Shown: positions 47,634-57,595, counted from the first letter of the stretch. The stretch: 64,000 bases of DNA from Maribacter sp. (GCA_011050675.1 DRFI01000023.1:62001-126000); one strand, 5' to 3'. Translations and numbers: made by a program. The notes: a model not told the origin generated them from the letters alone.

Positions 47634-48044
47634 TTATGAGATTGTTAGCTTTCGAGTTAATTCATCTAAAATTTCTATAGTTATATTCTGAACATCATTT
47701 GGAATTAGGCTAGTTATTTTTTCTGGCCATTCCATGAATATCCAACTGTCAGTAGCTAAGTAATCGTCTATGCCCATATCCATAGCTTCTACTTCGTTTT
47801 CTAGTCTATAAAAATCAAAATGATAAGCAAGTAATTCTCCATTTTCTAAAGCATATTCATTTACAAGACCAAAGGTTGGACTACTTACATTATCAATACT
47901 ACCTAATTCTTTTACAAATGCTTTAATCAATGTAGTTTTTCCTGCACCCATTGGGGCGTAGAAAGCTAAAGTTTTACTATTTGTATGCGCAATTAGTTGC
48001 TTAACAATATTATTTAACTCTCCTTCTTTATAAGTGAACTCCAT
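47634..48044 (-). CDS. tsaE: tRNA threonylcarbamoyladenosine synthesis ATPase TsaE
   Basis: P-loop ATPase that supports the TsaBD complex making the t6A modification on ANN-decoding tRNAs. The 136 residues contain Walker A GAGKTTLIKAFVKELG (about residue 33), SSPTFGLVNEYA, the Walker B-like HFDFYRLENEVE, and WIFMEWPEKI. Length is normal. It lies 11 bases after the porX gene, in the same direction, as is common in flavobacteria. Confidence 0.94.
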   Translation of the reverse strand: MEFTYKEGELNNIVKQLIAHTNSKTLAFYAPMGAGKTTLIKAFVKELGSIDNVSSPTFGLVNEYALENGELLAYHFDFYRLENEVEAMDMGIDDYLATDSWIFMEWPEKITSLIPNDVQNITIEILDELTRKLTIS

Positions 48045-48055
48045 ATTCCAAAAAA

Positions 48056-49600
48056 CTATTTAGGCTCCAAAACTACAAAAGGTATAATCATTTCCTCTAA
48101 TGATACTCCACCATGTTGGTATGTATTTCTATAATAGCTGACATAGTGATTGTAATTATTTGGATAAGCAAAAAACAAATCATTCTTAGCGAAAATATAA
48201 GAGCTACTCATATTAATACTAGGTAAATGAATCGATTTTGGATCTTTCGCAGCTAAAACATCATTCTTTTCATAAGTTAAGCTCCTACCTGTTTTGTAAC
48301 GTAAATTCAGGCTAGTATCTCTGTCGCCAACTACTTTTGAAGGTGATTTTACATTTATAGTTCCATGATCTGTGGTAATAATTAACTTCATTCCCAAAGT
48401 TTGTGCTTGTTGAATGATTTCTAGCATTGGTGAATTTTTAAACCAGCTTGTGGTTAACGATCTGTACGATTTATCGTTAGATGCTAATTCCTTAATTACC
48501 TCCATTTCAGTTTTAGAGTGAGATAGCATGTCCACAAAATTATATACAATAACAGTTAGGTCATTATCTTTTTGCCCTTTGAAATTTTGGCTTAAATGCT
48601 TTCCTTGTTTAAGGCTGCTAATTTTATGGTACTCCCATTTTAAATCTAGCCCAAGTCTTTTTAATTGTGCGTCAAGAAACTTGTCTTCAAACAAATTTTT
48701 CCCTCCTTCATCTGTATCGTTCTTCCACCAATCCGGATACTTTTTCTCCATATCCAAAGGTGTTAGTCCAGAGAATATAGCATTACGCGCGTATTGTGTA
48801 GCCGTAGGTAGTATACTGTAATACGAATCTTCTTTTTTCTTTTTGTAAAAGGAGTTTACAGTATCTTCAAAAGCGTACCACTGATCATAGCGCAAATTAT
48901 CAACTACAATCAATAAAGTTTTTTGATCTTTAATTTCTGGTGCAATCCATTCTTTAAATAACGTGTGAGACATTACTGGTGCATCAATATCAGTAAACCA
49001 ATCTTCGTAATTACGTTCTACGAATTTTCCGAATTGCTGATTTGCTTCCGTCTTTTGAGATTCAAGAATTTCGAACATACCACTATCTTCAATTTCCTCT
49101 AACTGTAGTTCCCAGTAAATCAGCTTTTTATATAAATCTGCCCATTCTTGATACGAGCTTACCATCGAAAGATCCATCGCAATTTTTCTAAATTCTTGCT
49201 GATAGTTACTTGTGGTCTTTTCTGAAACTAATCGAGAATGATCTAAATTCTTTTTTAAAGAAAGTAGAATCTGATTTGGGTTTACAGGCTTAATAAGGTA
49301 ATCTGCAATTTTAGAACCAATTGCTTCTTCCATGATAAACTCTTCTTCACTCTTGGTGATCATAACCACGGGTAAAGAGCTGTCAATAACCTTAATTTCA
49401 GATAAGGTTTCTAAACCAGAAATACCAGGCATATTTTCGTCTAAAAAAACGATGTCTACCCTAATTTTTGCTAATTCTTCTAAAGCTTCTTGCCCACTTA
49501 AGCAGGTAATTACTTCATAATTTTTTGATTCTAAAAAGATGATATGAGGCTTGAGAAGATCAATTTCATCATCTACCCACAATATTTTTATTTTGTTCAT
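48056..49600 (-). CDS. porX: PorX-type response regulator with PglZ/phosphatase domain
   Basis: Regulator of the type IX secretion system and gliding. The N-terminal receiver domain (ILWVDDEIDLLKPH) has its phosphoacceptor Asp at about residue 54 (VFLDENMPG) and the switch Thr/Lys (MITKSEEEF, YLIKPVN). A helical linker leads to an alkaline-phosphatase-like PglZ domain with LLIVVDNLRYDQWYAF, ATQYARNAIFSGLTP, LIITTDHGTI and a C-terminal NTYQHGGVSLEEMIIPFVVLEP. The 514 residues match PorX length. The sensor PorY is not in the window. Confidence 0.93.
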   Translation of the reverse strand: MNKIKILWVDDEIDLLKPHIIFLESKNYEVITCLSGQEALEELAKIRVDIVFLDENMPGISGLETLSEIKVIDSSLPVVMITKSEEEFIMEEAIGSKIADYLIKPVNPNQILLSLKKNLDHSRLVSEKTTSNYQQEFRKIAMDLSMVSSYQEWADLYKKLIYWELQLEEIEDSGMFEILESQKTEANQQFGKFVERNYEDWFTDIDAPVMSHTLFKEWIAPEIKDQKTLLIVVDNLRYDQWYAFEDTVNSFYKKKKEDSYYSILPTATQYARNAIFSGLTPLDMEKKYPDWWKNDTDEGGKNLFEDKFLDAQLKRLGLDLKWEYHKISSLKQGKHLSQNFKGQKDNDLTVIVYNFVDMLSHSKTEMEVIKELASNDKSYRSLTTSWFKNSPMLEIIQQAQTLGMKLIITTDHGTINVKSPSKVVGDRDTSLNLRYKTGRSLTYEKNDVLAAKDPKSIHLPSINMSSSYIFAKNDLFFAYPNNYNHYVSYYRNTYQHGGVSLEEMIIPFVVLEPK

Positions 49601-49647
49601 TGAATTATTATTTGACGATAATCAAATTCTATGCTAATGCTTTTGTA

Positions 49648-49655
49648 TAACTTTG
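49648..49655 (+). promoter_or_regulatory. Likely -7 element of the HD phosphohydrolase gene
   Basis: TAACTTTG matches TAnnTTTG, 32 bases before the TTG start at 49687. Confidence 0.45.
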
Positions 49656-49686
49656 AAATGTTAATTTCAGAAAAGACGACGTTATC

Positions 49687-50916
49687 TTGAAGACATCAAA
49701 CAAATTGAAAATCTTTAATGATCCAATTTACGGATTTATTAGAATTCCCAATGCGCTCATTTTTGATCTCATTGCAGATCCTTATTTTCAAAGGCTCCGC
49801 AGAATTTCTCAAATGGGGCTATCTTATTTAGTATATCCAGGTGCGCACCATACTAGATTTCATCATGCACTAGGGTGCATGTATTTAATGCAAAAATCAA
49901 TACAAGTACTTCGTTTTAAAGGCGTTGAAATAACTCAAGATGAAGAAGACGGACTTTTAAGTGCCATTCTTTTACACGATATAGGGCATGGTCCTTTTTC
50001 ACATGCCATGGAGCATAGTATTGTTGAAGGCGTTAGTCATGAGTTTATTTCACTTCAATTTATGAAGAAACTTAATGAGCGATTTAACGGAAGTTTAACG
50101 GAAGCTATTTCCATCTTTACTGGCAACCACTCAAAAAAGTTCTTAAATCAATTAGTATCTAGCCAGTTAGATATGGATAGGCTTGACTATTTAAAACGAG
50201 ATAGCTTTTATACTGGTGTAGCTGAAGGGAATACCAATGCAGAACGTTTAATTACGATGTTAAATGTTGTAGATGGTAATTTAGTAATTGAAGAAAAGGG
50301 TATTTATTCGGTAGAAAAATTCCTAATGGCTCGTCGCTTTATGTACTGGCAAGTGTACTTACATAAGACAGCAGTGGTTGCAGAACGTTTACTTATTAGT
50401 ATTCTAAAAAGAGCCCGATCTCTTATCGAAAAAGGAGAAACTTTGGTTTGTAGCCAAGCGCTAAATTATTTCTTGACGCACCATATTGATATCAATAATT
50501 TTGATAGTGATACGTTAGAAAAATTCGCCAAGCTTGATGATGTAGATATATTGGCAGCTTTAAAAGAATGGCAATATTCAAGTGATTTTGTGTTATCTGC
50601 TCTTTGTGAGATGATAATAAATAGAAAGCTTCTACATATAAAGGTTAAAAAAGATTCTATTTCTGATAGTAAATTTTTAATTCAACAAAACAAGGTCAAA
50701 AAACGATATAAGCTAACAGATGAAGAAGCTTCATACTTTGTCTTTAAGGGAGAGCTTAAGAATAAGGCCTACGACAGGGAGCATCAGACTATCAACATTT
50801 TAAGAAAAAACGGAAAGATAACGGATGTTGCTAAATTATCTGACCATCTAAATTTGAATGCACTTTCAAAAACAGTGATCAAATATTATATGTGTTATCC
50901 TAAAGAAGGTGTTTAA
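49687..50916 (+). CDS. HD-domain phosphohydrolase (dGTPase-like)
   Basis: A 409-residue metal-dependent phosphohydrolase. It begins at TTG (MKTSNKLKIFNDPIYGFIRIPN); no early ATG exists, and this N-terminus is typical of the family. The HD site is HHTRFHHALGCMYLM, LLHDIGHGPFSHAMEHS and the later D in QLDMDRLDYLKRDSF. It belongs to the SpoT/YdhJ-like dNTPase-type HD group; a nucleotide substrate is likely but unproved. Located between porX (divergent) and the lpx genes (downstream, 23 bases). Confidence 0.87.
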   Translation: MKTSNKLKIFNDPIYGFIRIPNALIFDLIADPYFQRLRRISQMGLSYLVYPGAHHTRFHHALGCMYLMQKSIQVLRFKGVEITQDEEDGLLSAILLHDIGHGPFSHAMEHSIVEGVSHEFISLQFMKKLNERFNGSLTEAISIFTGNHSKKFLNQLVSSQLDMDRLDYLKRDSFYTGVAEGNTNAERLITMLNVVDGNLVIEEKGIYSVEKFLMARRFMYWQVYLHKTAVVAERLLISILKRARSLIEKGETLVCSQALNYFLTHHIDINNFDSDTLEKFAKLDDVDILAALKEWQYSSDFVLSALCEMIINRKLLHIKVKKDSISDSKFLIQQNKVKKRYKLTDEEASYFVFKGELKNKAYDREHQTINILRKNGKITDVAKLSDHLNLNALSKTVIKYYMCYPKEGV

Positions 50917-50939
50917 CAATTTTTCTTACTTTTACGCTC

Positions 50940-51956
50940 ATGAAATTTACAGCAGGTCAGATTGCAGGTATCTTAGAAGGAGAAGTGCATGGAAATCCAG
51001 AAATAGCCGTACATAAACTTGCTAAAATCGAGGAAGGTGAAGAAGGTTCCCTTACTTTTTTAGCTAATCCTAAGTATACTTCGTTCATTTACAAGACAAA
51101 GGCATCTATAACAATAGTAAATAAAAGTTTTGTTCCTGAACAAGATCTTGAAACTACTTTGATTAAAGTTGAGGATGCATATAAGTCATTTTCTAAATTA
51201 TTAGAATACTACAATCAAGTCAAAAACAATAAGGTAGGGATAGAGGAGCCTATTTTTAAATCGGACACCGCCACTTATGGTTCAGAGGTTTACATAGGAG
51301 CTTTTGCCTATTTAGGTAATAATGTAACCTTAGGGGATAATGTTAAAGTATATCCTAATGTATATATTGGTGACAACGTAAAAATCGGAAATAATGTTAT
51401 TCTTTTTGCAGGAGCAAAAATATATTCAGAAACTATAATTGGTAACAATTGTGTAGTGAATAGTGGAGTAGTTTTGGGTGCTGATGGATTTGGTTTTGCG
51501 CCAAATGAAGATGGAGAGTTTGCGAAAGTACCACAGACCGGTAATGTTATTTTAGAAGATAATGTAGATATTGGTGCTGGGACTACAATAGATAGAGCAA
51601 CCTTAGGTTCTACTATTTTACGAAAAGGAGTGAAGTTGGATAACCAAATACAGATTGCACATAATGTTGAGATTGGAGAGCATACCGTTATCGCTGCACA
51701 AACAGGAATAGCTGGATCTACCAAAATAGGAAAACATTGTATGATTGGTGGGCAAGTAGGTATTGTAGGACATATCGTTATTGGAGATTTTGTTAAAATA
51801 CAAGCCCAATCAGGTATAGGCAGAAATGTTAAAGACCGCGAAGTTTTACAAGGATCCCCAGCCTTAAATTATGGTGATTACAACAAGTCATATGTTCATT
51901 TCAAGAACTTACCAAAAATAATTAGTAGAATCGACACTTTAGAAAAGAAGGACTGA
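50940..51956 (+). CDS. lpxD: UDP-3-O-acylglucosamine N-acyltransferase
   Basis: Third step of lipid A synthesis, adding the second acyl chain to UDP-acyl-glucosamine. The 338 residues start with the uridine-binding N-terminal domain (TAGQIAGILEGEVHG, EGSLTFLANPKYTSF), then left-handed beta-helix hexapeptide repeats (GDNVKVYPNVYIGDNVKIGNNV), GVVLGADGFGFAP and the catalytic His in IQIAHNVEIGEH. It heads the lpxD-lpxC/fabZ-lpxA block with 2-base and 1-base gaps. A more divergent second LpxD lies downstream. Confidence 0.95.
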   Translation: MKFTAGQIAGILEGEVHGNPEIAVHKLAKIEEGEEGSLTFLANPKYTSFIYKTKASITIVNKSFVPEQDLETTLIKVEDAYKSFSKLLEYYNQVKNNKVGIEEPIFKSDTATYGSEVYIGAFAYLGNNVTLGDNVKVYPNVYIGDNVKIGNNVILFAGAKIYSETIIGNNCVVNSGVVLGADGFGFAPNEDGEFAKVPQTGNVILEDNVDIGAGTTIDRATLGSTILRKGVKLDNQIQIAHNVEIGEHTVIAAQTGIAGSTKIGKHCMIGGQVGIVGHIVIGDFVKIQAQSGIGRNVKDREVLQGSPALNYGDYNKSYVHFKNLPKIISRIDTLEKKD

Positions 51957-51958
51957 GG

Positions 51959-53359
51959 ATGAGTACAACAAACAATAAACAGAGAACAATTAGTAAAGAA
52001 GTAAGCCTAACGGGAGTTGGTTTACATACTGGAAGCAATGTTACCATTAAATTTCTACCTGCAAATGAAAACCACGGTTATGCATTTAAAAGGGTAGACT
52101 TAGAAGGAGAACCTATTATTCCGGCAGATGCTAATCTTGTTATAAATACACAAAGAGGCACCAATTTAGAAAAAAATGGTGTAAAAATTCAAACTTCAGA
52201 ACATGTTTTAGCCGCCTTAGTTGGTCTTGAAATAGATAATGTTTTAATAGAGCTGAACGCTGCAGAACCACCTATTATGGATGGTTCTTCTAAGTTTTTT
52301 GTGGAAGTATTGGAAAGTGCCGGTATTGTAGAACAGGAAGCAGTTCGTGAAGAATACATTGTAAAAGATGTTATTACTTTTAAGGATGAAGAAACTGGTA
52401 GCGAAATAACAATCATTCCATCAGACGAGTATCAAGTGATGACGATGGTAGATTTTGGGACTAAAGTTTTAGGTACTCAAAACGCTACTTTAGATAAAAT
52501 TTCTGATTTTAAATCTGAAATTTCTAATGCCCGTACATTTAGCTTTTTGCATGAGTTGGAAATGCTTTTGGAAAACGGACTTATTAAGGGTGGAGATTTA
52601 AATAATGCCATTGTTTATGTGGATAAAGAAATATCTCAGGCCACAATGTCCAAATTAGAGAAGGCTTTTGATAAAAAGAAGCTCTCTGTTAAGGCTAATG
52701 GTATTTTAGATAATCTAACATTACATCAACCTAACGAAGCTGCTAGACATAAACTATTAGATGTTATTGGAGATTTAGCGCTAATTGGTACTCGTATTCG
52801 TGGTAAGGTAATAGCAAATAAACCCGGTCATTATGTAAATAACCAATTTGCTAAGAAACTGTCTCAAATCATCAAATTAGAGAAACGTAATAAAGTTCCA
52901 AAGTACGATTTAAGCTTACCTCCATTAATGGATATTCATAAGATTATGGATATGCTACCCCATAGACCTCCTTTTTTATTAATAGACCGTATTATCGAGC
53001 TTTCTGAAGAGCATGTAGTAGGTATGAAAAATGTAACGATGAACGAACCTTTCTTCGTTGGTCATTTTCCAGGAGCTCCAGTAATGCCAGGTGTACTTCA
53101 AGTAGAAGCTATGGCGCAAACAGGTGGTATTTTGGTTTTAAGTACCGTTCCTGATCCAGAAAATTATTTGACTTTGTTTATGAAAATAGATAAAGTGAAA
53201 TTTAAAAGACAAGTATTGCCAGGCGATACTTTAATATTTCACTGTAGTTTAATTACGCCAATTCGAAGAGGTATTTGTCATATGCAAGCATATGCATACG
53301 CAAATGATAAATTGGTAAGTGAAGCAGAATTAATGGCGCAAATAGTTAAAAGAACTTAG
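51959..53359 (+). CDS. lpxC/fabZ: LpxC-FabZ fusion: deacetylase and hydroxyacyl-ACP dehydratase
   Basis: Bifunctional protein of 466 residues, the form normal for Bacteroidota. The N-terminal part (1-300) is UDP-3-O-acyl-GlcNAc deacetylase, the committed lipid A step, with VGLHTGSNV, the zinc His of TSEHVLAALVGLEIDN and HKLLDVIGDLALIG. The C-terminal part (about 320-466) is FabZ, with MLPHRPPFLLIDRII and the active-site His and Glu of FFVGHFPGAPVMPGVLQVEAMAQTGG. Lies 2 bases after lpxD and 1 base before lpxA. Confidence 0.96.
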   Translation: MSTTNNKQRTISKEVSLTGVGLHTGSNVTIKFLPANENHGYAFKRVDLEGEPIIPADANLVINTQRGTNLEKNGVKIQTSEHVLAALVGLEIDNVLIELNAAEPPIMDGSSKFFVEVLESAGIVEQEAVREEYIVKDVITFKDEETGSEITIIPSDEYQVMTMVDFGTKVLGTQNATLDKISDFKSEISNARTFSFLHELEMLLENGLIKGGDLNNAIVYVDKEISQATMSKLEKAFDKKKLSVKANGILDNLTLHQPNEAARHKLLDVIGDLALIGTRIRGKVIANKPGHYVNNQFAKKLSQIIKLEKRNKVPKYDLSLPPLMDIHKIMDMLPHRPPFLLIDRIIELSEEHVVGMKNVTMNEPFFVGHFPGAPVMPGVLQVEAMAQTGGILVLSTVPDPENYLTLFMKIDKVKFKRQVLPGDTLIFHCSLITPIRRGICHMQAYAYANDKLVSEAELMAQIVKRT

Positions 53360-53360
53360 A

Positions 53361-54146
53361 ATGAATCAACCTTTAGCCTATATTCATCCAGGCGCTAAAA
53401 TATCTAAAAATGTTGTAGTTGAACCTTTTACTACTATCCACAACAATGTAACAATTGGTGATGGTACGTGGATAGGTTCTAACGTCACTATAATGGAAGG
53501 TGCTCGTATTGGAAAAAATTGCAATATTTTTCCGGGTGCCGTAATTTCTGCATCTCCACAAGATTTAAAGTACGATGGAGAAGAAACAACCGTAGTTATT
53601 GGTGACAATACTACTATTAGAGAGTGTGCTACAATTCATAAAGGAACATCAGACCGAATGAAAACGGTTATCGGTAAAAACTGTTTAATAATGGCATATT
53701 GCCATATTGCTCATGATTGCCTAGTTGGTGACAATTGTATTTTTTCAAATAATTCAACCTTAGCAGGTCATGTTACCATTGGTGATAATGTAATTTTAGC
53801 TGGTTTAGTTGCTGTACATCAATTTGTATCGGTAGGTCAGCATGCTTTTGTTACTGGTGGATCTTTAGTGAGAAAGGATGTGCCACCTTACGTAAAGGCT
53901 GCAAGAGAGCCATTATCTTACGTAGGTATTAATTCAGTAGGATTAAGAAGAAGAGGGTTTATATCTGATAAGATTAGAGAGATACAAAACATCTATCGTA
54001 TTCTATATCAAAAGAATTATAACAATTCTCAAGCGGTACAGATAATTGAAGCTGAAATGGAGGCAACTCCTGAGCGTGATGAAATCCTGCAATTTATTCG
54101 CGATTCTCAACGTGGAATTATGAAAGGATATTTCAGTAACAATTAG
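53361..54146 (+). CDS. lpxA: UDP-N-acetylglucosamine acyltransferase
   Basis: First step of lipid A synthesis. The 261 residues form the left-handed beta helix (IHPGAKISKNVVVEPFTTIHNNVTIGDGT) and contain the catalytic His region MAYCHIAHDCLVGDNC and the acyl-chain-defining GGSLVRKDVPPYVKAAREPLSYVGINSVGLRRRGF. The C-terminal helical part (IREIQNIYRILYQKNYNNSQ) is complete. It ends the lpx block and precedes efp by 45 bases. Confidence 0.96.
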   Translation: MNQPLAYIHPGAKISKNVVVEPFTTIHNNVTIGDGTWIGSNVTIMEGARIGKNCNIFPGAVISASPQDLKYDGEETTVVIGDNTTIRECATIHKGTSDRMKTVIGKNCLIMAYCHIAHDCLVGDNCIFSNNSTLAGHVTIGDNVILAGLVAVHQFVSVGQHAFVTGGSLVRKDVPPYVKAAREPLSYVGINSVGLRRRGFISDKIREIQNIYRILYQKNYNNSQAVQIIEAEMEATPERDEILQFIRDSQRGIMKGYFSNN

Positions 54147-54191
54147 TAATTTATTTTAGATTTAAGTTAACAACAATAATACATATTACGA

Positions 54192-54758
54192 ATGGCTTCT
54201 ACATCAGATATACGAAAAGGACTATGCATAAGATATAATAACGATATCTACAAGATTATCGAATTTTTACACGTTAAACCAGGTAAAGGTCCTGCTTTTG
54301 TGCGTACTAAATTAAGAAGTGTTACTTCTGGTAAAGTATTGGATAATACTTTTTCAGCAGGTCATAAAATTGAAGATGTACGTGTTGAGACTCGTTCATA
54401 TCAATACCTGTATCCAGAAGGTGATACATATCACTTTATGAATACTGATGATTATAATCAAATTACTCTTCAAGAGAGTTCATTAGATGCTCCTGGCTTA
54501 TTAAAGGAAGGGGAAGTTGTAACTATTTTATTCAACACAGAAGATAGCATGCCATTGTCTGTTGATATGCCAGCAAGTGTAGTTTTAGAAATTACATATA
54601 CAGAGCCTGGTGTTAAAGGTAATACAGCTACGAATGCTACAAAACCAGCAACTGTTGAAACAGGAGCAGAGGTAAATGTACCGTTGTTTATTAACGAAGG
54701 CGACAAAATAAAAGTCGATACGGCTACTTGTTCTTATATGGAACGAGTTAAGGAGTAG
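54192..54758 (+). CDS. efp: Translation elongation factor P
   Basis: Rescues ribosomes stalled at proline stretches. The 188 residues show domain I with the tip loop HVKPGKGPAFVRTKLRSV (the conserved Lys near residue 34), then VRVETRSYQYLYPEGDTYHFMNTDDYNQ and the C-terminal NEGDKIKVDTATCSYMERVKE. No EpmAB or EarP genes are adjacent. It lies between lpxA and the second lpxD-like gene on the same strand. Confidence 0.96.
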   Translation: MASTSDIRKGLCIRYNNDIYKIIEFLHVKPGKGPAFVRTKLRSVTSGKVLDNTFSAGHKIEDVRVETRSYQYLYPEGDTYHFMNTDDYNQITLQESSLDAPGLLKEGEVVTILFNTEDSMPLSVDMPASVVLEITYTEPGVKGNTATNATKPATVETGAEVNVPLFINEGDKIKVDTATCSYMERVKE

Positions 54759-54792
54759 TGTTCATTAAATAATTAGAAACTAAACAAGGCAT

Positions 54793-55728
54793 TTGAAATT
54801 TCCGACTACTTTTTCATTAAAACAGATTGCTGATATAATATCAAGTGAATATGTTGGGCGAGATGATTTTCCTGTCTTCGGTATGAATGAAATTCATGTT
54901 GTAGAAAATGGAGATATCGTTTTTGTAGATCATCCTAAATATTATGATAAAGCCTTACAATCTAAGGCAACCGTAATTTTAATTAACAAAAATGTAGAAT
55001 GCCCAGAAGGTAAGGCATTGTTAATTTCAGATGACCCATTTAAGGATTTCAATAAATTAACAAGTTTTTTTCAACCATTTGTTCCAAATAGTCAGACTAT
55101 TTCTGTTACGGCTAAAATTGGAAAGAATACAGTTATACAGCCCAATACATTTATTGGTAATAATGTAGAAATAGGTGATAATTGCCTTATACATTCTAAT
55201 GTTTCCATTTATGATAATTGCGTAATTGGTAATAATGTTACTATACATGCAGGTTCCGTTTTAGGTGCTGACGCATTTTATTATAAAAAACGACCAGAAG
55301 GATTCGATAAATTGATTTCTGGAGGTAGAGTTGTTTTAAAGGATAATGTTGATATTGGAGCACTTTGCACAATAGATAGAGGCGTTACAGGTGATACAAC
55401 AATTGGATTTGGCTCAAAATTAGATAACCAGGTGCATGTAGGTCATGATACTGTTATTGGTGAAAAATGCTTAATAGCATCACAGACCGGTATAGCAGGT
55501 TGTGTTATTATTGAAGATGAAGTTACACTTTGGGGTCAAGTTGGTACTGCAAGTGGCATAACAATTGGCAAAAAAGCGGTTATAATGGGACAGACCGGTG
55601 TAACCAAATCAGTTTCTGGTGGTAAGAGTTATTTTGGTACACCCATCGAAGAATCACGTGAAAAGTTGAAACAATTAGCATATTTAAAGAAGATTCCAGA
55701 AATAATTAAAAAAATGGATAATAAATAA
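54793..55728 (+). CDS. Second LpxD-like acyltransferase paralogue
   Basis: A 311-residue relative of LpxD that begins at TTG (no ATG until residue 30): MKFPTTFSLKQIADIISSEY. Hexapeptide repeats (IQPNTFIGNNVEIGDNCLIHSN), VLGADAFYYKKRPEGFDKL, and HVGHDTVIGEK with the equivalent of the catalytic His. The Gly-rich phrase that follows differs from LpxD1 (ALCTIDRGVTGD). It could acylate lipid A with different specificity or another sugar nucleotide; a pure LpxD role is uncertain. Lies directly after efp. Confidence 0.85.
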   Translation: MKFPTTFSLKQIADIISSEYVGRDDFPVFGMNEIHVVENGDIVFVDHPKYYDKALQSKATVILINKNVECPEGKALLISDDPFKDFNKLTSFFQPFVPNSQTISVTAKIGKNTVIQPNTFIGNNVEIGDNCLIHSNVSIYDNCVIGNNVTIHAGSVLGADAFYYKKRPEGFDKLISGGRVVLKDNVDIGALCTIDRGVTGDTTIGFGSKLDNQVHVGHDTVIGEKCLIASQTGIAGCVIIEDEVTLWGQVGTASGITIGKKAVIMGQTGVTKSVSGGKSYFGTPIEESREKLKQLAYLKKIPEIIKKMDNK

Positions 55729-55799
55729 GGCTGTTAATGCTATAAAATTCATTAACAACTTATATTTTTGTTCTATTATAAAATAAAAACTACAGTAGT

Positions 55800-56672
55800 A
55801 TGAGCGTATTAGTAAATAAGGATTCCAAAATAATCGTACAAGGTTTCACTGGTAGTGAAGGTACTTTCCATGCCGAGCAGATGATTGAGTACGGTACTAA
55901 TATCGTAGGTGGTGTTACTCCAGGTAAAGGAGGACAAGAGCATTTAGGGAGACCTGTTTTTAACACGGTTGCCGAAGCTGTTGAAAAAGTAGGAGCAGAT
56001 ACAACAATTATTTTTGTTCCGCCTGCATTTGCTGCAGATGCAATTATGGAAGCTGCAGAAGCAGGTATAAAAGTTATTATTACAATAACAGAAGGTATAC
56101 CAGTTGCTGATATGGTAACGGTTGCCAACTATATTAAAAATAGAGATTGTCGTTTAATTGGACCTAACTGTCCTGGTGTTATTACTCCTGGTCAAGCAAA
56201 AGTTGGTATCATGCCAGGTTTTGTTTTTAAAGAAGGTAATGTAGGTATCGTTTCTAAGTCAGGTACATTAACTTACGAAGCTGCTGACCAAGTGGTAAGA
56301 CAAGGTTTAGGTATTACAACTGCAATCGGTATTGGTGGTGATCCAATTATTGGAACAACAACAAAAGAAGCTGTTGAACTTTTAATCAATGATCCAGATA
56401 CTAAGTGTGTAGTTATGATCGGTGAAATTGGTGGACAATTAGAAGCTGATGCTGCACAATGGTACAAAGCTAGTGGTAGCAAAAAACCAGTTGTTGGTTT
56501 TATCGCAGGTGAAACAGCTCCTGCTGGTCGTACTATGGGTCATGCTGGTGCAATTGTAGGTGGTAGCGATGATACAGCACAAGCTAAAAAACAAATCATG
56601 AGAGATTGTGGAATTCACGTTGTTGATTCTCCGGCAGAAATTGGCTTGAAAGTAAAAGAAGTAATGGGTTAA
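55800..56672 (+). CDS. sucD: Succinyl-CoA ligase alpha subunit
   Basis: TCA-cycle enzyme subunit, 290 residues, that binds CoA and carries the phosphohistidine. Visible are the CoA site [24 protein letters not shown] and [10 protein letters not shown], the [20 protein letters not shown] segment, [20 protein letters not shown] and the active-site His in [13 protein letters not shown]. The beta subunit gene sucC is not in the window. A terminator follows. Confidence 0.96.
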   Translation: MSVLVNKDSKIIVQGFTGSEGTFHAEQMIEYGTNIVGGVTPGKGGQEHLGRPVFNTVAEAVEKVGADTTIIFVPPAFAADAIMEAAEAGIKVIITITEGIPVADMVTVANYIKNRDCRLIGPNCPGVITPGQAKVGIMPGFVFKEGNVGIVSKSGTLTYEAADQVVRQGLGITTAIGIGGDPIIGTTTKEAVELLINDPDTKCVVMIGEIGGQLEADAAQWYKASGSKKPVVGFIAGETAPAGRTMGHAGAIVGGSDDTAQAKKQIMRDCGIHVVDSPAEIGLKVKEVMG

Positions 56673-56691
56673 GAACTCATATTTTTCATAT

Positions 56692-56718
56692 AAAATCCCG
56701 TTTATAGCGGGATTTTTT
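56692..56718 (+). terminator. Terminator of sucD
   Basis: AAATCCCG (56693-56700) pairs with CGGGATTT (56708-56715), continuing into eight T. Confidence 0.8.
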
Positions 56719-56742
56719 TTAGCCTATAAATTAAACAAAAGG

Positions 56743-56750
56743 TATATTTG
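56743..56750 (+). promoter_or_regulatory. Likely -7 element of fabG
   Basis: TATATTTG, 28 bases before the fabG ATG at 56779. Confidence 0.5.
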
Positions 56751-56778
56751 GTAAACATCGGTTTAAAATAACGGACTC

Positions 56779-57528
56779 ATGAAATTATTAGAAGATAAAA
56801 ATGTAATTATTACAGGAGCAAGTAGAGGTATTGGTATGGGTATAGCCCAAGTTTTTGCTGATCACGGTGCAAATGTTGCATTTACATATAGTTCTAGCGA
56901 AGCTCCTGCTCTTGAATTAGAAAAAGAATTGAAAGCTAAAGGTGTAAACGCTAAAGCTTACAAAAGTAATGCTGCTAATTTTCAAGAAGCTGAAGAATTG
57001 GTCGCAAAAGTTTTAGAAGATTTTGGTGGTAGAATTGATGTTTTGATCAATAACGCTGGTATTACAAAAGATAATTTGTTAATGCGTATGTCTGAGGCTG
57101 ATTTTGACACTGTAATTGATATCAACTTGAAGTCTGTGTTTAATATGACAAAAGCTGTACAACGTACTTTGTTAAAGCAACGTAGCGGTTCAATAATTAA
57201 CATGAGTAGTGTTGTAGGTGTTAAGGGTAATGCCGGACAGACCAATTATGCTGCATCTAAGGCAGGTATGATTGGTTTTACAAAATCTGTAGCTCTAGAA
57301 TTAGGCTCTAGAAATATTAGATGTAATGCAATCGCACCAGGTTTTATTGAAACAGAAATGACAGATAAGCTTGACGAAAAAACAGTACAAGGTTGGAGGG
57401 ATGGTATTCCATTAAAACGTGGTGGTTCTACTGAAGATATTGCTAACGCCTGTCTTTATTTTGCGTCAGACCTTTCTAGTTATGTAACAGGTCAAGTATT
57501 GAATGTTGATGGAGGTATGTTAACTTAA
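56779..57528 (+). CDS. fabG: 3-oxoacyl-ACP reductase
   Basis: NADPH-dependent reductase of fatty acid synthesis, 249 residues. TGASRGIGMGIAQVF cofactor site, NNAGITKDNLLMRM, catalytic Ser in NMSSVVGVKGNAGQTNYAASKAG with Tyr and Lys, and the PGFIETEMTD segment. The NAGITKDNLLMRM phrase is diagnostic of FabG within short-chain dehydrogenases. Its own promoter element lies upstream. Confidence 0.95.
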   Translation: MKLLEDKNVIITGASRGIGMGIAQVFADHGANVAFTYSSSEAPALELEKELKAKGVNAKAYKSNAANFQEAEELVAKVLEDFGGRIDVLINNAGITKDNLLMRMSEADFDTVIDINLKSVFNMTKAVQRTLLKQRSGSIINMSSVVGVKGNAGQTNYAASKAGMIGFTKSVALELGSRNIRCNAIAPGFIETEMTDKLDEKTVQGWRDGIPLKRGGSTEDIANACLYFASDLSSYVTGQVLNVDGGMLT

Positions 57529-57595
57529 ATCTAGCGTTAAATACATTGGGCCATTTATTTTAGGTTCCATATTTAAGTTCAACTTTAATTATTAC

